Positions 11,117 through 23,395 are shown, counted from the stretch's first letter. The stretch: 64,000 nt of DNA from Toxonevra muliebris (GCA_963691655.1 OY829326.1:78485235-78549234), one strand, 5' to 3'. Notes: generated by a model not told the origin, from the letters alone. Translations and numbers: made by a program.

Positions 11117-14100
11117 TTAAATGACATACTTGAGATGAAATAATTGGGGCGTCATCTTTAAACCATTTTTAATTTATCAAGTGACGATGCAAATCATCAG
11201 ACTATAATCACCTTAACTTTAGCGTCAGAACTGAATAGCAGCCATCGGCGATCACAGTGATGATACTTGATTTCTAGGGGCTATCAGTGTGTTATTGATC
11301 TGGTACTGTTGCGGGCAAGGTAGTCTGCTGGTTTTTTCAGAATATGACCAAAAAAGGATCATTTATGCTCTATAGTTTCGGCACAAATAGTCACTTGCTC
11401 CTTAGCATTCGTCGTTTCTTAACTTCGCAGGCCCAAAAACTACAATATCCACGTTGCAGTTAAAAATTTGTATTATTGTGCATCGACCGAATTACGATGA
11501 CTTTCAGGGTTTAGACTCATGAAACATACGCTTGTTTCTCTTGTTGTAGTGATAGTATATCCCCAGAGTACAAAGACCGATCTTCGACCACTTTAGGTAG
11601 ATATGTTCTACATAGTCCATTTCGAAGCGAACCCTTAACCGTACTAGTTGAGTTATTCATCACCAAGTCGAACACGATTTTAAATAGTATAGGCTTTAGC
11701 ACCAGCGTTGCTATTTGGTTCTTTTTATATCAAATTGGGTAGGTTTTTCCTCTTGGTAGATCGATAGTTTAAATTCAATTTTTCATGCAACACTCTTTAG
11801 CTGACACTCTTAAGTAAAAGCTTTGAATACGAGTAATTATTTTTGCCGATACGTCTCCATAGACAAAAATAGAAGGAGTTGTTTGAATTTGATGAAACTT
11901 AATTTCATAAAGGATTATCGCATGATGATTTCAAAAATGAAATCGTTTTTTTGGTACCGTTAACCCTTTTTTATGAAACCGGTTCTTATCCGATTTTTTT
12001 GCCTTTTAACTTACTATATAAATTATTGCTTGAATTTTGTGGACGCGCCTAACTAAAAATAAAAATATCATTTGCTAAGGCTTATAGTGTGCTGATTCTA
12101 AAATCGGTTTTTTGATACCGGCTTCTAATTAAAATAAATTAAATTATCAGCGCAATTATTTTTTAAATATTGTCAATTAAAAACCTATGTTCCACCATTT
12201 CTTTCGGATTGGATAGAACACTATTTAAAATACAACGCTAACTCACCTTCTTAGAACCTGCCTACTTTTATCATAGATATGTATAATAAAATAGATCTTC
12301 TAATTAAGTATATTTTTATAAAACAGTCTGCTTTGCAAAATACTAATAAAAATTTTAATTTTGACTTAACAGCCAAAAGTAACTGTTTCAAAAATGCAGT
12401 GGGTTCTCGATAACGTGAACTAATTAGAACCAAAGGTGTTCACGTTGGCAAATGCCAAAATTCAAGGAATAGAGATTCCTAAAAACCATAATTTAAGCCT
12501 ATTTATGCTTTTGATGACATTATATGGTTTTGCTAAGCTAGTCACGCCGCTTCCTTCTAAAACTTCTGTTTTTTTCTTTTAATTTCAAGAACCACTTTTT
12601 TGGAACACATTTGTACATTTACGAGAAAAAAAACCAATTCAAATATTTTGTACGCCAATAGTACGAATACATATGTAATTTGTATACCAAACATGGGCAT
12701 CTGTCAATATTAGGAGACTCCTAAAACTCTGAGAAATTTAAGTTCAATGTATTGTCAACATATTTACTTAAGTTTTGTCACTAATAGGTTAAAAATTATG
12801 CCTTAGAATGTTTTGATGACCAAGCCATGAAAATTATGGTAAAAAAAAAAATTGCTTTGAGAAGTTGAAATAGTTTAATAAATTTCTTTAAAATTTTATT
12901 TTTTTGTATTTGAGAGTATTAGTAAATAGTGATTTTCTCGTAAGGTTGGACGAAGTTGGCCAATTTTTTCCACCATTTAAAAAAGTAAGGATTATCATTA
13001 ACAAAAATAGGCAGGAGACAACAACCTTTTACGGCCTAATGTTTTATATTCTTTACTAAATTTAACGATTTTTTAAGTTTTTCTCTGAAAAAATATATAT
13101 TTAAAAAAAATTTCCAAAAAAAATGTTCTGTTTTAAAAAATAAAAATTATATGTTGTGAAGTAGGTAATATTATTCCTCATATAAAAAAAATGAAAGCGC
13201 TGTCAATGATACCTGATTTTTAAGCAATTTTTCTGCAAGAGTCAAAAAAATTTCAATTTCTTATTTCAATATTTGCTTCTTAAATTGATCGAGCAATTGG
13301 CAAGCCCTAACTCCTTCAAAACACAACAGCTGTAAAAATGGGTTCGTTATATATATTCTATTACCTTTAAAATGACATCAAAATTTTAATAATCGGAGAC
13401 ATAACTTTTTTTGATTTTTGTCCACTCTCGAAGCACTGTGCATCCTTGCGATGAACAGTTTCCCAAATCGCTCTATATGCCTGAGATATTTGTCGGGAAG
13501 AATGGATCCAGTATTAAACCCTTTCATTTTTTTTCGGTCTGTATTAATGCTCTTTTAATATTTTATAAGAATTGGATCTCATTATTTGTCGTTATATATT
13601 CGGTTCGAGTTGCATCAGTTTTTCTGGTACTGCTATTACGTTCGCTGGGCTCAATGATTATTTTTGCTTCGTAGCTTTAGCATAGTGCAGTGTATGTAGT
13701 AGTGATTTATACACTAATACAACAATACAAATTCATAATCAAAATTTGTGTGATTTTTTTTTGTAATATGTACTTTGCTTTTGTTTTTCTTTTCCTTTTA
13801 TTTTTCAGTTTATGCAACAAAATTTTAGCTGATGATGATTTTGAATGTTGAAAATGAACAAAACGAAATATAATAAATTTTGGCATTTGTTGTATTTATA
13901 TCGTCGTCGTTGTCGTTCGTTCGTTCACTGTGATATGCTGAAATACAATATTTGTCAGAATTGTGGCATATATCAGTGGGTACGATATCATTTATTGGTA
14001 TCATGAAGCATACACATGAGTACTAGATACAAAAAACCAGAATTTTCTGACAAAATGCCAAAAAAGAAATACTTGAATTCATACATTTTATGTATTGCTT

Positions 14101-15842
14101 GCATTGAATGACAGCGACATGAATGTAGAAAATAAATAATGACGAATATGAGTATAATTGTTTGGGATTTGTGGTATTTTCTTTTTGGGATGTTTGTTTC
14201 CTACTTTTTTGCTTAATTCCATTCAAAATATTAGCATAATATTTTCAGCACCAATTAAAGTGACCCAACTTGAAATATTAAAATATGTGCAATTTCGATG
14301 CACTAATTAACTTCATTTATTTCTAGATTTTTAATTAAATTAAATATGGGTAGAGCAGATCAGACACTGCAGATAGAATAGTAGTAGATATAGAAGTCTT
14401 ATTGTGCCAAACAGAATTATACTGTTTTTCTAGTAAAGTTTACAAATTTGGAAAAGAATCCTATAGGAATAATTCTTTTGAGCTGGTCTTGAGCCATGCA
14501 CGACTAAATGCTGGGCATTCTACTAAAATTCAGGCCGCTCTGTCTCTTCAAGAAAAGCTCTACAGAGATATGTTATGATGTAAATTTAATTTATTGGCTC
14601 GTGCATTAGAGAGACATAGTCCTAGAAGTGATCAATTCAAGTGTTAGAGGTTCCCATCCTGAGACGAAAAACTAAGCATTTTTTGTTTTCACATCAACTC
14701 CCCACCTCCTTTCTTTATCCTCATTTCTAGAGATGTTTAGTAAATTTAATAAAACCTAAAATTTTTATTTGATCAAAAGCGTCACAACTCAAAATAATTC
14801 TTCACTAAAGTAATTTGTTATATATTGAAAAGAGACACAACTCAAGATAATATCCTTTATATTTCACAATAGCAGTCAGCAGAAGCTATTAACATAAAAA
14901 GAGGCACAAAGGTGATTTTAAAGCGTAAGAGAAGAAAGAAGAATAACAGGGTTTCATAGTTTTTAGAGATGTGCACGGTGAATTGTTTTGTAGCAAAAGG
15001 TAAATATTTTAAAGTTTTGAGTGGTGCTACGTTTATTGTTATGCCTGGTTTTTACTATGTCAAATTCAATCAAATTTGCCAGCATGTTGGCAAATTTCAT
15101 ATAGGAAATTCTCTCTTTCTCTCTCTTTGACAGGGAAACCAAGCATTAGGGTGCGATATGTATATACTTATGTTCTGGTTCGATTCCCGTCTTTAGTGTA
15201 GCCAACTTTTTTTTTTCAAAATCTGCTAAAATGAAGCATAAATCGCGTATTTTCTTCAAAAAAGGGATAAACAAAAATTTTTTTTATATATTAAAAAGAA
15301 AATTATTTAAATACATGTATTTTTAAAGTTTTTAATTCACAATTATACAATCATAAGAAAATCAAATACAAGATAATGGAAAAAGAGTATTTTATACACT
15401 TTTATCACAAAAAAACATACAGATTAAAAAATTATAACTATAAGTACATATTTATACATAAAGATTTTTAAATTACATATCGATGTCGAAGTCTATATTT
15501 TCTTCATTACTATCAGCTGCTTCTTGCAATAACACACTCTTTAGTCTGAATTCAGAAGCATTATAAACACTAGTGATGTTTATTTACGTCATCAGGTATT
15601 TTGCAGTTTTCACAAAATGAATTTTCGCGTTTTAATACATTTTTTATATGAAGTAAAGAATTTATTGAATTGATTGACTTACAATTGTGTACTTTGGTTT
15701 CAAATAAGTTCATTGCTCATTGTTTCGATAAAAAGTTTTGTTAGCGTTCTTTTAAATTGAAAAAAAAAACGGGTTAAAAAACGCGCTGAGCGCTAAATCA
15801 CTTTTTTCCGCGCTTTAATTTTCAAAAAGCACAAAATTTAGC

Positions 15843-16043
15843 GGTTAATTTTCATAACTTTCTTATATTCACAATCACTATGAAGTGTTTTAGAATTATA
15901 AGATAGTGTACAAGTGCACACCTTGGTTGGTAATGTCAAAACCACCAGGCCGATAAAAAATTGGCACACCGCCGTTCGGAATCGGCGTTAAACTGTAGGT
16001 TCAACTATGTGGTATCACAATGGGTCTAAGTGTGTCTCTCGAC
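15843..16043 (+). repeat. SINE body copy, interrupted by a hAT element
   Basis: This stretch matches, base for base over long blocks, the reverse complement of 24140-24310: shared words include TTGGTAATG, CAAAACCACCA, GATAAAAAATTG, CACCGCCGTTCGGAATCGGC and AACTGTAGGT. The tRNA-like head present at 24.4 kb is absent. The copy is broken at CTCTCGAC by the hAT insertion and resumes at 17375. Confidence 0.75.
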
Positions 16044-17374
16044 CAGCGATGCCAGATCTACTGATTTCTCCTAGATATACTGAATTCTCGAATGCCTTCG
16101 AAAATATACTGATATTTATACTGATTTTATGGAAATACTGATTTTTTACTGATTTCTGCGACTATAGCAGCATCAATAATCTTTTTTCTAACTCTTGACT
16201 ATCCAAAGTATACGCTGTATAAATCGTACACTCACTGACTGCTCACTAACACAACCAAACATAACCACGGCGAGAACACAAAATACAACTACGGCAAGAA
16301 CATAACCAAAAAACATTCCACTTTGGCGACATTGACTCATATTTTAGAGCACATTCGAAATTCAGATTTGATCTACGAAACTTTTTTAATTCTTTCTGTT
16401 AAAATACGTAACTGGCACTAAGGGTACTCAATATCCTAACATGTTGAAGTGAATTTACGAGCGTAAAACAAGTTATTGAATATCTGAATTATTTAAAATC
16501 AAAAAAGTGTTGGGGTCATAATGACCCCCCAGTGCCAGTTAAGAGTTAAATAATAAACAGAGTTTTATTCATGAGATGCTATGGAAGAAATTACTTAATC
16601 ATGTACGTGGCCTGCTATGAAACAAAAAGTACAGTAATTTTGAAACAACTGGTGCCTTAAGCCTTTATCAGTGGTTAAGGATGTGACGGAATGTACAACC
16701 GTCTGATAAAATCTTGAGGTTGCAATTTTGCTTTCGTGTAGGCTGATCCGACTTAGATCATCCGAAAACCTCGAAAACTACGAGCTGTGCTCGAACAAAA
16801 AAACGCGTAAAATTTAAAACGTCCATTTTTGTCGCTGGACGCAAAAATTACTTTTAATCTCATATTGAATAAAGTTATATACCATGAAATTCACTAGAAG
16901 TTTTAACGTATTCTAAATTTCCCTCATACATCCATGTATTTGTAATTATTACACTTTAAAATAATCAAAAACTCGAAATTTTTAATGTTGAAAAATCGAA
17001 GCTTCAGTGGGTTGCATTAATTTTAGATTTGGAATATTAAAATAGATTTAACGTTGAATGAATTGTGGATCCGGAGAGGTTTGATCATGAAAATAATTTC
17101 ACACTTTGAAATAGACAACAACTTTCAATTTTTATCGTTAAAAAACTTTAAACTCATGTTTTACTTAAATTACTGCACAATATATATTTTTTTATTTTAC
17201 TTAATCAACGTTTTTTGCCATTATGGAATTTGAAATTCTTAGATTTCCGCGCACTTGCCACGTTCAAGTAGTAAAGTCGAGTAGTGGGGGAAGATACTGA
17301 ATTCTACTGATTTTACTCCCACCTCGCGGGAGACTGAAATACTGATATTCACAGTAAAGCATCTGGAAGCACTG
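16044..17374. mobile_element. Non-autonomous hAT element with perfect 8-bp duplication
   Basis: The element is 1331 bp with ends CAGCGATGCCAGAT at 16044 and, reversed, CAGTGCTTCCAGAT ending at 17374, plus CTGATTT/CTGAATTC-rich subterminal regions on both sides. The flanking octamers are identical: CTCTCGAC at 16036-16043 and 17375-17382. CAG-type ends and an 8-bp duplication define hAT. It sits inside a SINE copy and itself contains a TTAA MITE at 16403-16545. No transposase is recognisable. Confidence 0.88.
16403..16545. mobile_element. TTAA-flanked MITE, 143 bp, inside the hAT element
   Basis: The segment lies between TTAA at 16399-16402 and 16546-16549. Inverted ends share AACTGGCACT. Read from the right, the end is CTCTTAACTGGCACTGG and is followed by a perfect palindrome GGGGTCATTATGACCCC. 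The corresponding stretch on the left, AGGGTACTCAATATCCT, is a decayed version of the same hairpin. Confidence 0.6.
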
Positions 17375-17402
17375 CTCTCGACAGCCACTCCTACCTAATT
17401 TA
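17375..17402 (+). repeat. Distal remainder of the interrupted SINE
   Basis: CTCTCGACAGCCACTCCTAC continues the SINE at the point where the hAT element broke it, matching the reverse complement of bases around 24120-24135. Confidence 0.65.
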
Positions 17403-17917
17403 AAGTGCACTTTATTTTTGAATATGACTAAGCGCCATTGAGGAAATATTATTTTTCAGCATTACACTACGGTAGCTCTGTTGCAAAAACAAAATTTGAC
17501 ATCTTACAATACATATCAAATAGAAAATGGATAATTTTATAAGGCTGATTCGGGGTCGCTGATTCTGACCATGTACTCAGATTTTTTCTATCACGTCTGG
17601 GATCCCCGCTATGGGGGCCAAAACCCATAATTTTGGTATGCGTGGGACCAATTTAAAATTTTTTTTTGTTTTACCTTGTACATATTTCAGAGCTAAGAAA
17701 AAGTTGTTTATCATGTAAGAAGGGAAAATATTACGAAGCCTGCAACACTCCTTCAAACCCCACTCACTCACTCATTCACTCACTTTTTTGGGTGTTATAT
17801 GAAGCCACTATTCGATATATGATTATACCGTGTAAACGATCGTGAAACCTATCATTCTGCTGAAAGATCATAAAAAAAAAATTATTTTTCTTAAAAAAGT
17901 TGAACGTAGGTAATTTT

Positions 17918-18219
17918 GACCTTCGCTGACCCCAACTACTTTTCGATAGGGAACATTTTTTCGATAAGAAATATTTTCTTCAAAGATAGTTGAATATTTT
18001 TTCTAACTTTGGTTGATTTTTTTAATGTTTAATTCAGCATAAGGGTTAATTTCTTTAAAAAATTGGACTTAGGTGATTGACCTTCAGTGACCCCAACTAC
18101 TTTTCAATGAGAAATATTTTTCTCGCAGATCTTATGATAGTCTTCATGATTGACCTTCAGTGACCCCAACTACTTTTCAATGAGAAATATTTTTCTCGAA
18201 GATCTTATGATAGTCTTCA
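17918..18219. repeat. Tandem 73-bp repeat
   Basis: Two adjacent 73-bp units (18074-18146 and 18147-18219) differ by about one base. Both contain GACCTTCAGTGACCCCAACT and end with a GATCTTATGATAGTCTTCA stretch. A more diverged unit with TTGACCTTCGCTGACCCCAA begins near 17918. Confidence 0.85.
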
Positions 18220-19910
18220 TATAACACCCTGAACGGTGGGGTTCGAGTAATTTTTCCCCCTCAACTTTTTTTTTTGGCCATAAAACATGAACGTGCTAAA
18301 ATTATAAAAAGTATATGTATTAGCCCCATAAACAATGGGTAGTCTCCCATGTTAATTTCGAGAAATCTTAACTGGGGAAAAGCCGATTTAAGCCATTTTC
18401 GCAATTTCATACTATCAGTAAAATTTAGAAAGAATTGTTCGCAATTTTTCTGACTAGTTTCACTAGAAACGTATAATAATTTCCTTGCAACCCATACTAA
18501 AATCATCAGAATTTTGAAGTCATAGGGTAGAAAGAAAAATATTCAATATCCTGATGTGGTAAAAGTTTTTTTTTATAACCATTCTGTGCTATTGCTTTAA
18601 AAAAATTAAATTTTTTATATATTTACAATCGTATTTAGATTCCTCCCGGCGTTTATTGGCCTTACACCTAGAGTTCTTCTATAAGTACCATATAAAATTT
18701 TAATAGCACAAACATTTTTCATAATATGATTAAACTACGTTTTTCACGTTTCGTTATTTATTAATCAGAATATAAAATTATATATATTGTAGAAAAAAAA
18801 GCCCTAAATGTTTTTTTCCTGCAAAAAGTGTTCAAGCAAACGTTCTCTCTCATAAAGAATTTTAACCCCATTCTTTTTCTGCGTTTTTTACTCACTTTGC
18901 AACTTTTACCATGTTTTGCTAAACCTTGCATATTTAATAAAATCACATGCAATAACCAGAAAACAAATTCTAATGAAATTCAGGTTTCTTATGGTATTTT
19001 TCCGCATCATCTAAATAAGAAATCAGGAAACTTAATTAAATTTTCGCATGCTTAAAAAATAACTGAAATTTTATGTATATTTGTATTTACTAGAGAAAAT
19101 TGCATACATAACTAAGGAATCAGCGTGGGTTCTGTGTTTCTTCATTAAATACATGCAAATTTTTATTTATAGCAGAAAGTAATAAAAAAAAAAAACCTGA
19201 AAAGTCATCGCCACAAAATATTTTGAATTCAAGTGATTTCGAAGAAACTATTCAAAGGACTGAGAAAACTAAATTTATCATTGCATCAACAAAAAAAAAA
19301 AAGGTAGTAAATTCATAACTTTATAATATGGGTTTTGTTACGACAGGTTGCCTCTGTAGTAAAAAAATGTTTACCTAAATTAAAACACAAGCATCATAAA
19401 AAAATGCTAAATTTCATTTGCTTTCCAATGGTAATCAAATATTATTAGTTTAAGGCTAATAAGGGTTTTCTTTTTTTACACCACAACCAAATATTTATAT
19501 TTCTAAATATATTCCTTAGGGCCCATCAAAATTTTTTTCTTCAGATTGATGTTCTAAAGATTAGTTTCTCTCAACTTCTTTTTATGTTACAGCAGTAGGA
19601 GTGCAAACATTTACGTTTAGCTTTTTGTTCCATCCGAATGGACAACTAATTGGTTCGACTAAAAAGATAGGAAATATTTTGACTTTCACAGAGTTAATAC
19701 ATATGTATATCAGTGCTGAGCGAGTTGTATACTTGAATTACATTACATTGCTTGTTTACGTGTAGATAACTACGTGCAGAAAACTAAAAACCCGTGTAAA
19801 CAACGTAAAAAGCTGAACAACCTTAATATACTTATACCGAAAACCAGACTAAGGATTTAGCCACTAAATTTTGACTGGACCGTGGTTTTCACTCCCACTA
19901 TACCAAATAC

Positions 19911-20140
19911 CACTACCACTCAACCTATAGTATTAGTGTAAATAAAAATTAACTACCACTAAGCATTTCGTGGTAGTGTAAATAAAAATCAGCTACAACT
20001 AAACATTTATTGATAGTGGAAATAAAATCCCATTACCACTAAACCTTAAGTGCCAGTGGAAATAAAATCTTATTACTACCAAACCTTTAGTGGTAGAGGA
20101 AGTCAAATCCCACTGTCACTAAACGATTTACGATGGTGTC
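19911..20140. repeat. Tandem array of 40-bp palindromic units
   Basis: At least five units follow one another with an exact 40-bp period: the AATAAAAT word falls at 19941, 19981, 20021 and 20061, with a changed copy at 20101, and a partial sixth unit ends near 20140. The consensus core is a palindrome, CTACCACTAAA-CC-TTTAGTGGTAG, followed by TGGAAATAAAATCCC. A diverged related unit occurs near 20255-20285. The regular spacing without indels is striking given the sequence divergence between units. Confidence 0.85.
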
Positions 20141-21083
20141 ATCGCTATAAAAATCTACACTTGATAAACTCATTTTATTAAAGGATAGGAACTTTCTAGT
20201 TACCCAAAAAACATGTAAAACACAAAATGAACGAATTTTTTTTTTTTACGATATCCAATACCATTTCACGTTAAGTGGTAATGGAGCCTTACTCACATTG
20301 GCACCAAAAACAGTGAAGAGTGAAATGCGTTCACTAAATCCCCAGTCTGCTGAAAATATATGCGCATTAAGGAACCACAAGTTCCATCCAAAAAAAAGTT
20401 GCTGCTACCCAAAATATTTCTAGTCTTGGTTTATTTTATGAAATTTCAAAAGATCGGAAAAGCTAACTTGAGATAATGTGGGCGATAAAATAGTTGACTT
20501 AGAATTTTTCGCTGAATAACTATAATAAGAAATTTTTAAAAAAGTTGCAGGTACCCAATATTTTTTAATTCTTTTAAGGGGACATTCCAGTTTAAAATTC
20601 GAAAAAAATAGACTTTTTGGGGAATTTTTTTTTTACACTATGATAATTCTGTGGCAATAAGGAACAGCTAAACTCAAAAGTCGACTAAAACCCTGTTGCG
20701 TATTTTTCATTACAAAACCCAAAATATAGAAAGTTCTTACATAATTATTGGAGTTTAATTAATAAAAAACTATTGAGACTGCTAAATTGCACAAAATTTT
20801 TGAAAAACTTTCAACATTTTGGAATTTATAATAAAATGAAAAAAAATGAAAAAACACCAATTTTTACATTTATAAAAAAATGGGAAGGAATATTCCTTTT
20901 TTTGAACCCAACGCTTTTTAGGTTTTCAAAATCAGCTCAGTAGAACTCAAGATATGATATATTTCAAAAACTTAATTTGGAGAAAAACGTGTTTAAAGTT
21001 CTTTAAATAAATGTTTACGTTTATAAATTGAAAAAAAAATTTTAATTTTGCTGAGCTGTCAACAGAAAAAAAGTATGAGTCCC

Positions 21084-21104
21084 ATAGTGTCAAAATGACA
21101 CTAT
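21084..21104. repeat. Perfect short hairpin
   Basis: ATAGTGTCA-AAA-TGACACTAT is a perfect 9-bp stem with a three-base loop, lying in the intron about 660 bp before the next syntrophin exon. Its role, if any, is unknown. Confidence 0.6.
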
Positions 21105-21768
21105 ATGCGTACCTCAGAGAAAAAGCGTATTAAAACTATAAAATAAAATATTTTATGATAGCAAAATATACGTTGATTATTTTTGCCCTCACTATATTCT
21201 TTTATTCGACCCTTGACTTAAATATTTGTTACACAAAAAAAAAGATTTTGAAAATGCAAAATGTCGGATCCAATATGGTGGGATCATTTCCGAGTCAATT
21301 TTTTACGTAGAATCCAAATTCAAAGTTAGAATTGACCCATCACATCAATATTTTAAGATATTTGAGGTTAGATATTCAAAAAATGGTTTTTTGGATATTT
21401 GACACATTTAGGTAAATTTATAAACTTTTGCTTGTTGAAAATTAAAAAATTCCTTTTATAAAAACCGTAAAGATTAAATAATAAAGTATATTTTTAAGTG
21501 ATTTTGTAAATTTTCGTTGAAAATACTTAAGTAAAATTATAAAATTTTCCGAAGAAAAATATTGCGCGCTGTTGAATTTTTTGTCCGCCACTTAAATAAT
21601 TTTGTAAAATTTGCACAAATTGAAAGCCTCAACCTAGCAATTTATTTAATAAAAAATTCACAAAAACTCAACTGAATGAAAAAGTGCAAATATTTTGTAA
21701 TACTTTATATGTAGTATACTTTTGTGATTTTTATTTTATTTATTTTTTTGTTGTTGTTGTTTTCACAG

Positions 21769-22076
21769 AAAATCGTTGCTTTGAATTACATTCACCGGAT
21801 GGTGTGCATTCGTGCATTTTACGCGCTTCCGATTCTGCGGAAGCTTTAATCTGGTTTAATGCGCTACATTCTGCCATGTGCAGCAGCACACAACGCGCGC
21901 TTACCGACGCCAATCGTTCACTGATGAATGTCATCGGTGAATTGAAACATATAGGTTGGTTAAGTCGTCGTTTGAGTGGCAGCAGTGGTAGTGCTGGTGG
22001 TGGTGGCGGTGGCAGCGTTGGTGGTATTGGTGGAAGTGGAGGCAGTGGTGCTAGTGGCGGTGGTGGTGGTGAAGTG
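21769..22076 (+). CDS. Syn1: Syntrophin exon: end of PH1b and Gly/Ser linker
   Basis: After the acceptor TTTTCACAG this exon reads ENRCFELHSPDGVHSCILRA, the conserved strand-and-helix end of the PH1 domain (DSAEALIWFNALHSAM follows), then the helical segment QRALTDANRSLMNVIGELKH and IGWLSRRLSG. The last third encodes a low-complexity linker of Gly, Ser and Ala (GGGGGGSVGGIGGSGGSGAS and on), longer in glycine than typical mammalian syntrophins. It ends in phase 0 at GAAGTG|GTAAGTAG. The Gly run is coded by GGT/GGC-type triplets prone to length variation. Confidence 0.94.
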
Positions 22077-22163
22077 GTAAGTAGAAAAGTCTTCTATTTG
22101 TATGAAATATTCTTTAAATTGAAACTTTTATCTCTTTGTTTGTGTTATTAATATTTGTTGCAG

Positions 22164-22249
22164 CCAAGTGGTCGTTCTAGTTCGGAAAGTTCTGATGAAA
22201 ACGATAAATGGCAACCAATTTTTGTAGCAGTCACTGAACGTGAATTTAG
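22164..22249 (+). CDS. Syn1: Syntrophin exon: start of PH2
   Basis: The acceptor TTGTTGCAG precedes PSGRSSSESSDENDKW and QPIFVAVTEREF, the entry to the second PH domain. The intron before it is only 87 bp. The donor is AG|GTAAGTGC; the two trailing bases AG join A of the next exon to give Arg. Confidence 0.94.
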
Positions 22250-22834
22250 GTAAGTGCTTTATGGATTATTGGCAATTTTCATGTGTCACAAAACTAAAAA
22301 AAGGGATTTCCCATTCCATTATATTTTATTCAATCTTTTGTTTGAAAGTGTGTGTTTTTTGTACGAGTATATGCATATGAAATGAATGTGTTGCTTATTT
22401 TGATGTTTTGCATGAGAGCATAGAATTATTTCTTTTATTATAAAAGCGTTTGATATGCTTCGTTACACCAGAATATGCTTCCATATCAGATATAGAAATT
22501 GATGACTTAAGTTGTGTGTGAAAAGGGTTACAAAGGGAATCCTTAAAATACTCTCATATTTTTTATCAGGATAAAAAAACCTATGGATTTGTTTTTTAAT
22601 TTTTCTTATCACAACGCTCAAGAGAGTTTCATTCAATTGGAATCGAACTTAAAAATAAGTTCCTTAAGCAGTTCTTTAAATTTCTATTTTGAACATTAAA
22701 TTCTTAATACATTTTAATAGGGTCAAATACTTGAAAATTACTTTCGATGAGTAGCGTATTCAGGGGGAGGGCTATAGAGGCTGAACTCAACTTTTCCGTT
22801 TTTGTCCGTTTTTGATTTAAATTCTGGGTTGATT

Positions 22835-23395
22835 GTATGTCATTGTTTTATTTTAGTTTGAATTTGAATCTGAATTAGGTTTAAGTTTTAATCCATGTTT
22901 GGCCTAAATTTTGATTTGCTTTCCAGCGTTTGCAGACCAGTGTTTGATCTGATTTCTGGTCTAAATTTTGGGTTGCTTTTAATGTGTGTTTGGCGTCTTT
23001 TTTGCCTCAGTTTTAAACTAACTCTTAGTTTGAGTTGTGGTTAATATTTCCGTTTGAATTGGCTTGATTTTTATACTATTTTGTTCTGAATTTTGGTCCG
23101 GAATCGGTCTGAATTTTGCTTTAAAATTTGGTCTGAATTCGTCTGGTATTTTGGTCTAGTTTTTATTTAATTTCAGTTAAAATTTTTTGATGTAAATATT
23201 TATCAGATATTCCCACAAATTTTTGGTCTGAGTTTTGGGTTACCTTTGTTCGGTATTTGGTGTCCTTTTGGCCTAAAGTTCTGTCTAACTATTGATCTGA
23301 GTTGTTGGGTTTTTAGTCTGAGTTTTTGACTTAAATTTGATCTCATTTTGGTCTATTTTTGTTGGAATTTTGGACCTATTCGTGGTCTGAACATT
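22835..23395. repeat. Degenerate tandem array based on TTTGGTCTGAATTTTG
   Basis: Over about 560 bp the sequence is built from many imperfect copies of a word close to TTTGGTCTGAATTTTGG (for example around 23085-23160 and 23220-23350), with spacing of roughly 17 or multiples of it. The composition is strongly strand-biased: G and T dominate and C is scarce. Confidence 0.7.

Larger units (their letters stand above)
8590..21768 (+). other. Syntrophin intron (13.2 kb)
   Basis: This intron runs from GTGAGTAT to an acceptor TTTTCACAG at 21768. Recognisable contents are listed separately (inverted-repeat element near 9.7-10.4 kb, a TTAA candidate, a SINE with nested hAT and MITE, and two tandem arrays). 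Remaining stretches (8590-9707, 10363-10808, 11121-15842, 17403-17917, 18220-19910, 20290-21768) are AT-rich with catacata-type microsatellites near 8935-8960 and a CT-rich run near 15110. I find no further genes in them. Confidence 0.7.

Noticed and set aside
11955..12125. TTAACCCTTTTTTATGAAACC with AACCGGTT palindrome as another TTAA-hairpin end
   Set aside because: The palindrome is only 8 bp without a loop, the spacing is off, and the region looks like a direct repeat of TTTTTTGRTACCG instead.
12393..12445. CAGTGGGTTCTCGATAACG as a pogo/Tigger-type transposon end
   Set aside because: The start resembles such ends, but no matching inverted end or transposase could be found nearby.
13411..13674. 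Frame with coding-like start (HSRSTVHPCDEQFPKS) as a gene
   Set aside because: No recognisable family, no splice context, and the latter half is hydrophobic low-complexity sequence typical of AT-rich DNA.
21740..21934. Antisense frame over the syntrophin exon
   Set aside because: Shadow of a well-supported conserved exon on the plus strand.
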